From assembly GCA_965216745.1 (NCBI GenBank), contig OZ244191.1, positions 310,001 to 374,000 of the forward strand: a stretch of 64,000 bases of DNA, in the 5' to 3' direction. Positions 1-7,855 of the stretch are shown here, piece by piece. Numbering within the stretch: position 1 is the first letter of the stretch; every line of letters starts with the position of its first letter. Origin of the DNA: G965216745 sp965216745. Lineage in GTDB: Bacteria; Pseudomonadota; Alphaproteobacteria; Rickettsiales; Anaplasmataceae. A program made the translations under genes and the position numbers. Under the pieces are notes generated by a model. That model did not search any database and was not told where the DNA came from. It worked only from the letters and a program-made list of their open reading frames with translations.

Positions 1-17
1 AAAGAATTTGAGAATCT

Positions 18-776
18 TCATTGTTCATTTTGTTTTTTTTTCACCCAAGAATCGAAATCAGATTGTGTTACCACTTCAACAACTATAGGCATGAAACCGT
101 GATGCATGCCGCACAACTCAGAGCACTGACCTCTGTACACTCCTACTTCTTTTACATTAAACCAAGTTTCGTTTAGCCTTCCAGGCACAGCATCTTTTTT
201 TATGCCAAAAGCAGGTACAGCCCAACTATGAACAACATCAGCAGAAGTTGTCTGTATTTTAATATTTGTATTTACTGGTACAACCATACGATTGTCAACC
301 TCTAGTAACCTTAACTCTCCTTCAAGAAGTTGGTCATCGGATTTCATGTTGCTATCAAAAGATATGCCATGATCTGAATATTCATATCCCCAATACCATT
401 GATATCCTGTGACTTTTATTATAACTGGAGATTCTGGAGAAGATTCCTGTAATTTAACTATGTCTATTGATGGGAAAGCAAAAAAAGCAACTATACCCAG
501 TGGTATAAGTGTCCAAATAATTTCTAAAGCATTGTTATGAGTGAATTTTTTTGGAATAGGGTTAGACTTCTTGTTAAACTTTATAAGCACATATGCTAAA
601 AGTCCAACAACTAGTATAACTATAGCCAAAAGTATATACATTAGAAAATTATGGAAAGATACTATTTTTTCCATAGTTTCTGTTGCAGGTGTTTGAAAGC
701 CCATTTGCCATGGCTGAGGGTCTGCGTACAAAGAAAATGGCGATAGTAACAGTATTAGTATTAGAAATATTTTCAT
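18..776 (-). CDS. ctaC: Cytochrome c oxidase subunit II
   Basis: Electron-entry subunit of an aa3-type terminal oxidase in the inner membrane; it takes electrons from cytochrome c through the binuclear CuA centre. The 252-residue protein has a signal peptide (about 1-18), two membrane helices (about 41-62 and 87-105) and a periplasmic cupredoxin domain. The CuA loop CSELCGMHHGFM is intact (C218, C222, H226, M229), and the upstream His lies in VVHSWAVP. This is the usual length for the family. The gene reads leftward, and subunit I would be expected just beyond the window edge. It is divergent from ftsW across about 210 bp. Family assignment is secure. Confidence 0.97.
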   Translation of the reverse strand: MKIFLILILLLSPFSLYADPQPWQMGFQTPATETMEKIVSFHNFLMYILLAIVILVVGLLAYVLIKFNKKSNPIPKKFTHNNALEIIWTLIPLGIVAFFAFPSIDIVKLQESSPESPVIIKVTGYQWYWGYEYSDHGISFDSNMKSDDQLLEGELRLLEVDNRMVVPVNTNIKIQTTSADVVHSWAVPAFGIKKDAVPGRLNETWFNVKEVGVYRGQCSELCGMHHGFMPIVVEVVTQSDFDSWVKKKQNEQ

Positions 777-990
777 GTTAAGGCATACATATATGTCTTC
801 AAATACTACTGTATGATTTTATTTATTACAATACTTTTAATTTATAATCACGATTCCAAATCTTATTATAAGAGATGTTTGTATTAAATGAGATTTTTGT
901 TTTATTTCGTTTAAAATAATATTTTGTTATAATTCATTCAGGTTTATCAGCCTTTATATGAATATAATTGTTTGATGGTGAGAATTAATT

Positions 991-2082
991 GTGAAGAGAA
1001 GTGGTTTTTTGGGAGTTTGGTGGCTTACTTTAGATAGGTCTGTGTTGATTGCTATGATGTTTCTTGTTTTTATTGGAATAGCACTTGTTTCCTCTGTTGG
1101 CCCAGTAATTGCTTTGAGAGTTGGGTTGCCTTTTTATCATTTTGTTCAATATCATGTTTTTTATATTTCAGCTTCAATGATTTTAGCTGTTTTACTATCC
1201 ACTTTATCTCCTGAAATGCTGAAAAGATTTTTCATCTTATGTTTTTCTGCTGTGATTTTGTTAATGTTATATACTTTATTATGGGGAGCAGAAGTTAAAG
1301 GCGCCAAGAGATGGATATATATACTAGGTATATCCATACAGCCTTCAGAATTTGCAAAGCCATGCTTTTCTGTTATTAATGCCATGTTTTTATCCTTGCA
1401 AGTATCCTTAAAGTGTAAAATCATTTTATCTTTCGCTTTATATATGGGAATTGCTTTTCTAATGATATTACAACCAGATTTTGGTATGAGTGTTGTTTTA
1501 GGGGCAATATGGTGTGGGCAAATTTTTATGTCTGAATTGCCCATGAAGTTTATTATATTAATTGGTTGCTTGTTGTTAATTGGTGCTTTGGTTTCTTTTG
1601 TCACATTCCCACATATACAAAATCGTTTTTATAGTTTTCTTAATCCAGAACAAAGTGAGAATTTTCAAATAAATAAATCACTAGAGGCATTTGGCAACGG
1701 AGGGGTCACAGGTGTAGGTTTGGGAAATGGTTCCGTGAAAAATATTATCCCAGATGCACATACAGATTTTATTTTTGCAGTTGCAGGGGAAGAATTAGGA
1801 GGTATATTTTGCGTTATTATACTTCTAGCTTTTCTCTTCATAATCATGAAGAGCATAAAAAATCTAGCAAAACAAAATGATAAATTTATGTCTATAGCTG
1901 GATATGGCTTAATTTTACAGCTTACGATGCAAGTTATAATCAATGTTTCAGTTACATTGAATTTATTGCCCACTAAAGGCATGACCTTGCCCTTCATAAG
2001 TTATGGCGGATCTTCTGCCCTTGCGAACGGACTTGTTGTGGGCGCTCTTCTTTCCTTGACGCGCACCCGATACAACACTTGA
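991..2082 (+). CDS. ftsW: FtsW, septal peptidoglycan glycosyltransferase (SEDS family)
   Basis: SEDS-family integral membrane protein that polymerises lipid II at the division septum together with its cognate class B PBP. The 363 residues form about ten hydrophobic helices. The conserved late SEDS motif PTKGMTLPFISYGGSS is present near the C-terminus, and QPSEFAKP lies in the middle. The start is GTG; the ATG 16 nt upstream is out of frame. RodA is the alternative, but the C-terminal motif with TLPF and the overall match favour FtsW. It stands alone here, not in a mur/fts cluster; ftsZ and murB lie about 50 kb away. Confidence 0.9.
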   Translation: MKRSGFLGVWWLTLDRSVLIAMMFLVFIGIALVSSVGPVIALRVGLPFYHFVQYHVFYISASMILAVLLSTLSPEMLKRFFILCFSAVILLMLYTLLWGAEVKGAKRWIYILGISIQPSEFAKPCFSVINAMFLSLQVSLKCKIILSFALYMGIAFLMILQPDFGMSVVLGAIWCGQIFMSELPMKFIILIGCLLLIGALVSFVTFPHIQNRFYSFLNPEQSENFQINKSLEAFGNGGVTGVGLGNGSVKNIIPDAHTDFIFAVAGEELGGIFCVIILLAFLFIIMKSIKNLAKQNDKFMSIAGYGLILQLTMQVIINVSVTLNLLPTKGMTLPFISYGGSSALANGLVVGALLSLTRTRYNT

Positions 2083-2173
2083 GTGTATATTTCCTGAAGT
2101 TATACTTGTGACATACCTTATTGTGTTTATTTGTCAGATTAGAAATAATTCAATCTAAGGTAGATTATCTAAT

Positions 2174-2273
2174 TATTTGCTGTTGAATTTGTTGCATTTG
2201 TTATTTATTTAAGCATCATTTCTATTGGATTACCCAAGTCTACAACTAAGGTAGAGGCGGAATTGGATATATT
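2174..2273. repeat. 100-bp direct repeat, left copy (flanks xseA)
   Basis: It matches 3461-3560 at 98 of 100 positions (differences at 2194 and 2203). In the right copy this sequence is the 3' end of the zinc-ribbon gene, with its stop codon and roughly the last 22 codons. Here it is a detached fragment with no gene body. Similarity ends abruptly on both sides. Confidence 0.95.
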
Positions 2274-2300
2274 CTGTGTGAAAATAGTATCCATCTAGAA

Positions 2301-3458
2301 TTATAAGGATTTTTTTTCATTGTTTTCTAATTTTGCCTTTTTGATTATATTTCCCCAAGCCACTGAAATTAATCCTAAATCTTCAATGTTATCAGTTGGA
2401 GATATTCTTTCGCCATTATTATTAAATAAAACTGCAAAACCTTTTTGTATTAAATCAATAGTTTTTGCTGTTTCATTGAGTTTACTTGTTTTTTTGTTTA
2501 AGAATTCCAAAACCAATAAATCATATAATTTTTTATAATGTGTTAATTTTTGAGTATAAAGATCAATTAATCTTTTTGGATGCGGTATTTTAATGTTCCG
2601 CAAATGTTGCTCTTTACTGCTTATGATGTGTTGTTTTTTGTTTTCTAATCTTATGCGCAAACTGTTTATTGAAATAGAAATTTCATGTATGTTGGGTACA
2701 GCTATTTCTGCTGCTGCTGATGGAGTGGGTGCTCTAACATCTGCCACTAAATCTATTAGCGTTGTATCAGTCTCATGTCCTATGGCTGATATTATTGGTA
2801 TTCGTGATTCATGTACAGCTTTTAAAATTTCTTCTTCATTGAAAGTCCATAGATCTTCTGTGCTACCCCCACCTCTTGCAATTATAATGATTTGTGGAGC
2901 ATCTTCTAACTGATTTAAACCTTTGATTGCTCTAGCAATTTGTCCTGGAGCTTCATCTCCCTGTACCAATGTTGGCCAGATTACAATATTTATAGGACAC
3001 CTTTCAGCAATTCTTTGTTTTATATCATGAATTACTGCTCCAGTTGGAGATGTTATTACTCCAACACGAGAAGGAAATTTAGGCAATTCTTGCTTGTTTT
3101 CTTGATCAAAAAGTCCTTCTTTGGCTAATCTATTTTTCCTTTCGCGTAATATTGCGGCTAGTTCTCCGTTTCCTGACTTTACTATTTCTTGTATAGATAT
3201 TTGATAACGTGACTGATAAGTTGTAATACGTCCCACACATATTACTTCGACTCCTTCTGAAACCTCTTTAGGTATTCTGACTCCTTTCCATAATACACCG
3301 CTTATAATCGAATCTTTTTCAGATAAGTTGATATAAGTATGTCCTCGAGTTGATCGAGATAGCTGACAAATCTCTCCTTTTACATTTATGTTTTTAAAAT
3401 GAGTTTCTAGAATTATTTTTATCTTCAGGGATAATTCGTATACACCTATTATTTGCAT
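2301..3458 (-). CDS. xseA: Exodeoxyribonuclease VII large subunit
   Basis: Catalytic/large subunit of exonuclease VII, which degrades single-stranded DNA bidirectionally in repair. The N-terminal OB fold runs from about residue 5 to 95 (NVKGEICQLSRS, then SGVLWKG). The catalytic core follows, with RVGVITSPTGAVIHDI, ARGGGSTEDLW and SAIGHETDTTLIDLVADVRAPTPSAAAE. A short coiled region and a C-terminal beta segment complete it. At 385 aa it is shorter than the roughly 450 aa typical of free-living relatives, mainly through a reduced coiled-coil. The start is 33 nt after the zinc-ribbon gene's stop codon, with no clear Shine-Dalgarno. The whole gene is bracketed by a 100-bp direct repeat. Confidence 0.96.
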   Translation of the reverse strand: MQIIGVYELSLKIKIILETHFKNINVKGEICQLSRSTRGHTYINLSEKDSIISGVLWKGVRIPKEVSEGVEVICVGRITTYQSRYQISIQEIVKSGNGELAAILRERKNRLAKEGLFDQENKQELPKFPSRVGVITSPTGAVIHDIKQRIAERCPINIVIWPTLVQGDEAPGQIARAIKGLNQLEDAPQIIIIARGGGSTEDLWTFNEEEILKAVHESRIPIISAIGHETDTTLIDLVADVRAPTPSAAAEIAVPNIHEISISINSLRIRLENKKQHIISSKEQHLRNIKIPHPKRLIDLYTQKLTHYKKLYDLLVLEFLNKKTSKLNETAKTIDLIQKGFAVLFNNNGERISPTDNIEDLGLISVAWGNIIKKAKLENNEKKSL

Positions 3459-3460
3459 TT

Positions 3461-3560
3461 TATTTGCTGTTGAATTTGTTCCATTTGTTGTTTATTTAAG
3501 CATCATTTCTATTGGATTACCCAAGTCTACAACTAAGGTAGAGGCGGAATTGGATATATT
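3461..3560. repeat. 100-bp direct repeat, right copy (3' end of zinc-ribbon gene)
   Basis: Partner of 2174-2273, offset by 1287 bp in the same orientation. It contains the C-terminal codons and stop of the zinc-ribbon gene, and ends 2 bp from the xseA start codon. Homologous recombination between the copies would excise xseA as a 1.29-kb circle. Confidence 0.95.
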
Positions 3561-4289
3561 ATTTAAGACTTTATATAATTCATGCTTGCTGTCTTTGAGG
3601 ATTTTGGTTGTTAATGGTGGTTCATAAAAGGTGTGTAGTAATGAGCCTTCATTGTCATATATATAAAATTTGAAGCCGGGTATATTCTTTGTTCTTGCTG
3701 CATTGTTTACTATTTCTGCGTTGATTACAAGTTCTTGATTTTTGTTTCTTTCACAGGTTACTTTGCTAAATTCAATCAAAGATGTGTCGTATATTTCGAA
3801 AAATGAATAAATTGGTTCTAAAACACCTGGAACATTTCCTTTAACAGAAAAAAACAATGATACTATAATTAAAAATATTGGAAATATTGTCAGAGCTTTT
3901 AACCATTTTGGTGTATTGCTTCTATTGTTGATGATATTTTTTGTGTCATTGTTTATTTTTTGTTTCTGTGTTTTGGATGTTTTTTTTGGAATTGTTGCTT
4001 CTTCATTTCTACTTTCATCTTCCTTTTGCATTTGAGTGCGTGATTCTATTTCTTGTGATTTATGTTTTTGTTTGGGTGATTCTATGTTTTGTTCTTCGAC
4101 CACGACTGTGGGTTCTGGTTTTTTTGCCACCCAGACGTTGTCACAATAATTGCATCTGACTTTTGTTCCAGAAGATTTGATGGATTTTTCTGATACTTTG
4201 TACCTTGTTCCACATTCTGAGCATTTTATTATGAACTGCTTAGTGTCATGGAGTGAAGAATCTTGATTCAGTTGTTTATCAATGGACAA
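3492..4289 (-). CDS. MJ0042-type zinc-ribbon membrane protein
   Basis: The N-terminal zinc ribbon (about residues 21-55) has two CxxC knuckles, CSEC and CNYC, typical of the MJ0042/zinc_ribbon_5 family found in many proteobacteria. It is followed by a Lys/Glu/Gln-rich low-complexity linker (about 60-125), one membrane helix (ALTIFPIFLIIVSLFFSV) and an extracytoplasmic domain of about 110 residues ending in VVDLGNP, similar to DUF3426 domains. The function of this family is not established. It probably forms an operon with xseA downstream. Its last 22 codons are duplicated on the far side of xseA. Confidence 0.85.
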   Translation of the reverse strand: MSIDKQLNQDSSLHDTKQFIIKCSECGTRYKVSEKSIKSSGTKVRCNYCDNVWVAKKPEPTVVVEEQNIESPKQKHKSQEIESRTQMQKEDESRNEEATIPKKTSKTQKQKINNDTKNIINNRSNTPKWLKALTIFPIFLIIVSLFFSVKGNVPGVLEPIYSFFEIYDTSLIEFSKVTCERNKNQELVINAEIVNNAARTKNIPGFKFYIYDNEGSLLHTFYEPPLTTKILKDSKHELYKVLNNISNSASTLVVDLGNPIEMMLK

Positions 4290-4415
4290 TTTGTTACCAT
4301 GTTCTTTATCAATTGTTATCAGTTATAAATGAAACATAGCTAAAAGTAAATTATTCTATTTACATTAATGAAATTACATGTAATCATGAGAATGATACAC
4401 ATTAAATCCGATTTG

Positions 4416-4491
4416 GGGCGGTTAGCTCAGTTGGTAGAGCATCTCGTTTACACCGAGGAGGTCAGCGGTTCGAGCCCGTTACCGCCCACCA
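4416..4491 (+). tRNA. tRNA-Val (UAC)
   Basis: Complete cloverleaf: acceptor GGGCGGT pairs with ACCGCCC, D-arm TAGCTCAGTTGGTAGAGC, anticodon loop TTTACAC with anticodon TAC, T-loop GGTTCGAGCCC. A 3' CCA is encoded after discriminator A. The other tRNAs in the window do not encode CCA. Confidence 0.97.
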
Positions 4492-4580
4492 TCTTTTTGA
4501 TTTCTTATTCAACACTTTTTTGTTAGAAAATTTACCATTATCAAGTTGTGATTTTTTTCTTTGATCCTTTTATTCATTAA

Positions 4581-5225
4581 TTATTGTGAATTTTTTTTGT
4601 TATGAATCGTAAAACAGAATGGGTCTTGTTCTTTTGTTTTAATTCCATATTTTGTGTTTAGATCAATTATCTTAGATAATTGTCTTGTGCATTCAATTGA
4701 GTTAAATTCATTTGATGCAGATTGTTGTATGAATTTTGCGTAATTTTCTGAATCTGTTGCAATAATCATTTTGTCTTTTATCTTGTTTTTTGTGATTTCA
4801 AAGAAATATGGGTTTAGTAATCTACGTTTTCGATGTTTTTTTTTATGCCAAGGATCTGGAAATAAAATGACCAAAGTTGACAGAAAATGATCAGGGATAT
4901 CTATTAACAAACTTCTTGCATCTCCATGATAAATTGAGATATTATGTATATTCAGGTCTATTATCTTGTTTAGCAATGAATATATTCCGCGTTTATAAAC
5001 TTCGCAACCAATAAAATGAATGTTAGGATTAGCTATTGCTTTATTTATAATAAAATCTCCATTTCCGAAACCTATTTCCAACCAATAGTCTGAACAACAA
5101 TATTGATTTAAAATATAATGTTCAACATTATACTTGCATAATATATGTGTGTTTGTTTTTTTGTATCCCCTTCCAGATCTAACTGAAAAAGAAGGAAGAA
5201 ATGGATATTTGTGGTTACTTTTCAT
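4581..5225 (-). CDS. trmB: tRNA (guanine-N7-)-methyltransferase
   Basis: SAM-dependent enzyme that methylates G46 in the variable loop of tRNAs. Conserved features are the SAM-binding motif EIGFGNGDF, the family signature FPDPWHKKKHRKRRL and the C-terminal region with ATDSENYAKF. The 214-aa length is normal. The start codon is followed by Lys/His-rich sequence and then SVRSGRGYKK, as in alphaproteobacterial relatives. It is a single gene between tRNA-Val and the Tim44-like gene, separated by about 150 bp on the upstream side. Confidence 0.96.
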   Translation of the reverse strand: MKSNHKYPFLPSFSVRSGRGYKKTNTHILCKYNVEHYILNQYCCSDYWLEIGFGNGDFIINKAIANPNIHFIGCEVYKRGIYSLLNKIIDLNIHNISIYHGDARSLLIDIPDHFLSTLVILFPDPWHKKKHRKRRLLNPYFFEITKNKIKDKMIIATDSENYAKFIQQSASNEFNSIECTRQLSKIIDLNTKYGIKTKEQDPFCFTIHNKKNSQ

Positions 5226-5379
5226 ATTAGAAATAATTTATAATTACATATATAACTTGAGTATGTATGTTGTTTAACTTTAATATAATTTTTAACAATT
5301 CAAAACGTTGAGTTGAATTATTTTTGATGCGTTTTTGATAAATATTCAAACTATTGTATAAAATCAATATTCAATTCCC

Positions 5380-5997
5380 TTAAGATATTGTGTGTATAGT
5401 CCATGGCGATCTAGATGATTTTTGATTGAGATGCCGAGCAAAGCCCCAGTGATCCTCAACCTTAATTATCTTAGATGCATTCCCTTTAACAACTTCTCCT
5501 TGTTCGTTTTTTATGCAAAATATTTGTTCTGAAGTGAAAGTAACATAGGCTTGTACTGTATTTTCTATTAGTTCTAATTTGGTTAATTTTGAAGACAAAA
5601 TCGACACCAATATAGACTTATCTTGCAAGTTCTTTTCTTTCAAACTTTCTATTTTGCTGACAAATTTAGACATAACTTCTTTGTCTATAAATCCACTGAT
5701 GGAATCTAGATTATCATTTGTGACTTGTGATATTACGTACTCTAAAGATTTGTTTGCACCAGACATGAAATCATCTAATGAGAAACCAGGTTCAATTTTT
5801 TTTATTTTATACAAAACTTCCTTAACTTCATTCAAGGTACGTTCATCTACATAATCTAATACATCTTCTTTTGTCTCTATATCTACAGCACTTACATCTA
5901 TTATTTTATGAACAACGTTAGATTCTTTTCCCAATTCATTGTAAAGTTTTGTAAATATTAAAACAGCAATTATAGCGTATATACCTAGCTCTATCAT
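5380..5997 (-). CDS. Tim44-like domain protein
   Basis: An N-terminal membrane anchor (about residues 3-17) is followed by a linker and a C-terminal Tim44/Tim44-like domain (about 65-200), shown by the FMSGANKSLEYVI segment and the ending KVEDHWGFARHLNQKSSRSPWTIHTI, characteristic of bacterial Tim44 homologues. Mitochondrial Tim44 docks Hsp70 at the import channel. The bacterial role is uncertain, but it is a membrane-associated envelope protein. It is divergent from secB across about 90 bp, an arrangement common in alphaproteobacteria, so the two probably share a promoter region. Confidence 0.9.
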   Translation of the reverse strand: MIELGIYAIIAVLIFTKLYNELGKESNVVHKIIDVSAVDIETKEDVLDYVDERTLNEVKEVLYKIKKIEPGFSLDDFMSGANKSLEYVISQVTNDNLDSISGFIDKEVMSKFVSKIESLKEKNLQDKSILVSILSSKLTKLELIENTVQAYVTFTSEQIFCIKNEQGEVVKGNASKIIKVEDHWGFARHLNQKSSRSPWTIHTIS

Positions 5998-6089
5998 TTA
6001 TTGCTCCAATAAGAGTTATAGCCTAATTGCAATGAATATAGTATTATGATTGGGCGTATTGCAACTAATGTTTGTTGGAGGTTAAAAAC

Positions 6090-6587
6090 ATGTCTGATTC
6101 TAATAAAAAAAATAGCCCGAGTTTGCGTATAGATGGGCAATATATGAAAAATTTATCCATATCATCCCCTAACGCTCCTGGAATTTTTTCTAAAGATTCT
6201 TCAGTCCCAGATGTTCAAGTGAGCTGTGATGTTAATGCTAATCGCCTCAATGAATCTACATATGAGGTTTCTTTGATTATAAAAACAACTGCTATGGTAA
6301 AGAAAAAACAAGGCGATGAAGAGAAGAATATAGAAGCATTCTTATGTGATTTATCTTATTGTGGATTGATTACTTTGGGCGAAATGAGCAAAGAAGATAG
6401 AGGGCGTACTTTATTAGTATATGTACCCTCTATGTTATTTCCTTTCGCTAGAAGAATAATATCAACTGCAACAACTGATATAGGTTTTCCCCCATTGATG
6501 TTGGACAATATAGATTTCTTTTCCAGATATGAGCAAAGCTTAAATGAAGAGAATGAAAAAAAGGGTGATAATGAAGGTGAACTTTAG
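6090..6587 (+). CDS. secB: Protein-export chaperone SecB
   Basis: Homotetrameric cytosolic chaperone that keeps preproteins unfolded and delivers them to SecA. Signature pieces are SCDVNANRL, EVSLIIKTTA, YVPSMLFPFARRIIS and TTDIGFPPLMLDNIDF. The ATG at 6090 is chosen over the in-frame TTG at 6072 because a clear TTGGAGGTT ribosome-binding site sits at 6076-6084. This gives 165 aa, the usual length. It is divergently paired with the Tim44-like gene. Confidence 0.95.
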   Translation: MSDSNKKNSPSLRIDGQYMKNLSISSPNAPGIFSKDSSVPDVQVSCDVNANRLNESTYEVSLIIKTTAMVKKKQGDEEKNIEAFLCDLSYCGLITLGEMSKEDRGRTLLVYVPSMLFPFARRIISTATTDIGFPPLMLDNIDFFSRYEQSLNEENEKKGDNEGEL

Positions 6588-6683
6588 TTTTTCAATATAT
6601 CTGTGATAATTAAGTTCATTTTTTAAATGTAATGTTCTAGTCATTTATGATTTGAGCATTACAATTTTTTCTTGTTTGGCTTT

Positions 6684-7535
6684 TTAATACAAATCCTTGC
6701 ATACCTTGACCCAAAATTCTGGGAATTGATTCAATATTTTTTGTGCAGCCAAAACTGCTTTCTCTTTTTTTTTAAAAATTCCAAAACAAGTAGATCCACT
6801 CCCAGACATTCTGCTTATAACGCAACCTGATTGTTTGGATATTAGTTCAATTAATTGGCTTATTTTGGGTTCTATTTCGCTAGCATTAGTATATAAATCG
6901 TTTTTATATTGCTGTATTTGTCTTATGTTCATATGAGCGGTTTTTTTTATTGGTTTTGTAGGTTTTTTATTTTCGTCCAAATGATATTTTTTATATACAG
7001 TGCCTGTATCTATATGAATACCAGGATTGACAAGAAGCAATGAGGCATCAGGGCCAAGGTTTACTTTTAATGGATAGATTTTATCTCCTATTCCACACAC
7101 GAGACTTGAACTGTTCTTGTAACATATTTTTACATCTGCCCCCACTTGATGAGCTATTTTTTCTGATGTGTTTTTTTTGATAGACCATTTTTCAGCAAGC
7201 CACCTAATTATTGTTCCAGCATTTGCTGATCCTCCACCTAATCCCGACCCAGTAGGTATATTTTTATACACATGTATTTTAAAATCAGGACTTTTCGATG
7301 CTGCACTTGACATCAAGCGTACAGCTTTTGTTATAGTATTATCTTGGGGAATTTGAATAGAAAAAGTGCATTTAAATTTTTTGTCTGCTGAAATTATTAT
7401 TGTGTCATATACGTCTTTGCAAAAGATAATCCCACTTTCTATATTATAATAATTTTCGTATTCAGGATTTGAACAGAGGTCATTGATATGAAAAAATAAA
7501 TTAATTTTTGGGTGTGATTTGAGTGTCAATGTCAT
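6684..7535 (-). CDS. ispE: 4-diphosphocytidyl-2-C-methyl-D-erythritol kinase
   Basis: GHMP-family kinase of the MEP isoprenoid pathway. It phosphorylates CDP-methylerythritol, feeding undecaprenyl carrier and quinone synthesis. The GHMP ATP loop PTGSGLGGGSANAG lies near residues 91-104, preceded by the substrate Lys in HPKINLFFHI, and the C-terminal glycine motif is SRMSGSGSTCFGIF. The 283-aa length is normal. It implies an active MEP route, consistent with the peptidoglycan genes in the window. It stands alone, convergent with secB. Confidence 0.96.
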   Translation of the reverse strand: MTLTLKSHPKINLFFHINDLCSNPEYENYYNIESGIIFCKDVYDTIIISADKKFKCTFSIQIPQDNTITKAVRLMSSAASKSPDFKIHVYKNIPTGSGLGGGSANAGTIIRWLAEKWSIKKNTSEKIAHQVGADVKICYKNSSSLVCGIGDKIYPLKVNLGPDASLLLVNPGIHIDTGTVYKKYHLDENKKPTKPIKKTAHMNIRQIQQYKNDLYTNASEIEPKISQLIELISKQSGCVISRMSGSGSTCFGIFKKKEKAVLAAQKILNQFPEFWVKVCKDLY

Positions 7536-7855
7536 GTTTAATCTGAATTGTTGATTTATATTTTCTACATTTTATTCTAAATATGTCTATGCAGTAATTA
7601 ACAAAATCATAAATAAAATGAGAATTTTGTTTTTAATTGATGTCTAATTCCTTAAAAGACTTTATTTTGGATAGTATGATAATTTATGCGCTATTACAGC
7701 TATAAGTAGTATTTTAAGTTTGTATTGCTATATTGTTGCATAACTTTAGTTTAATCTGTAAATAGGTATTGAGCATTTACTGCCACCTAAAAATTAGTGG
7801 TCTGTAATCATTTTTATTACTGTTTTATTTTTGAAATTTATTAATTGGGGCTCAA
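7536..7855. other. Intergenic region upstream of NAD-GDH
   Basis: 320 bp, AT-rich, between divergent ispE and the NAD-GDH gene, so it should hold promoters for both. A GGGGCTC ribosome-binding-like sequence lies just before the GDH ATG. I see no open frame, RNA gene or clear -35/-10 pair. Confidence 0.6.
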
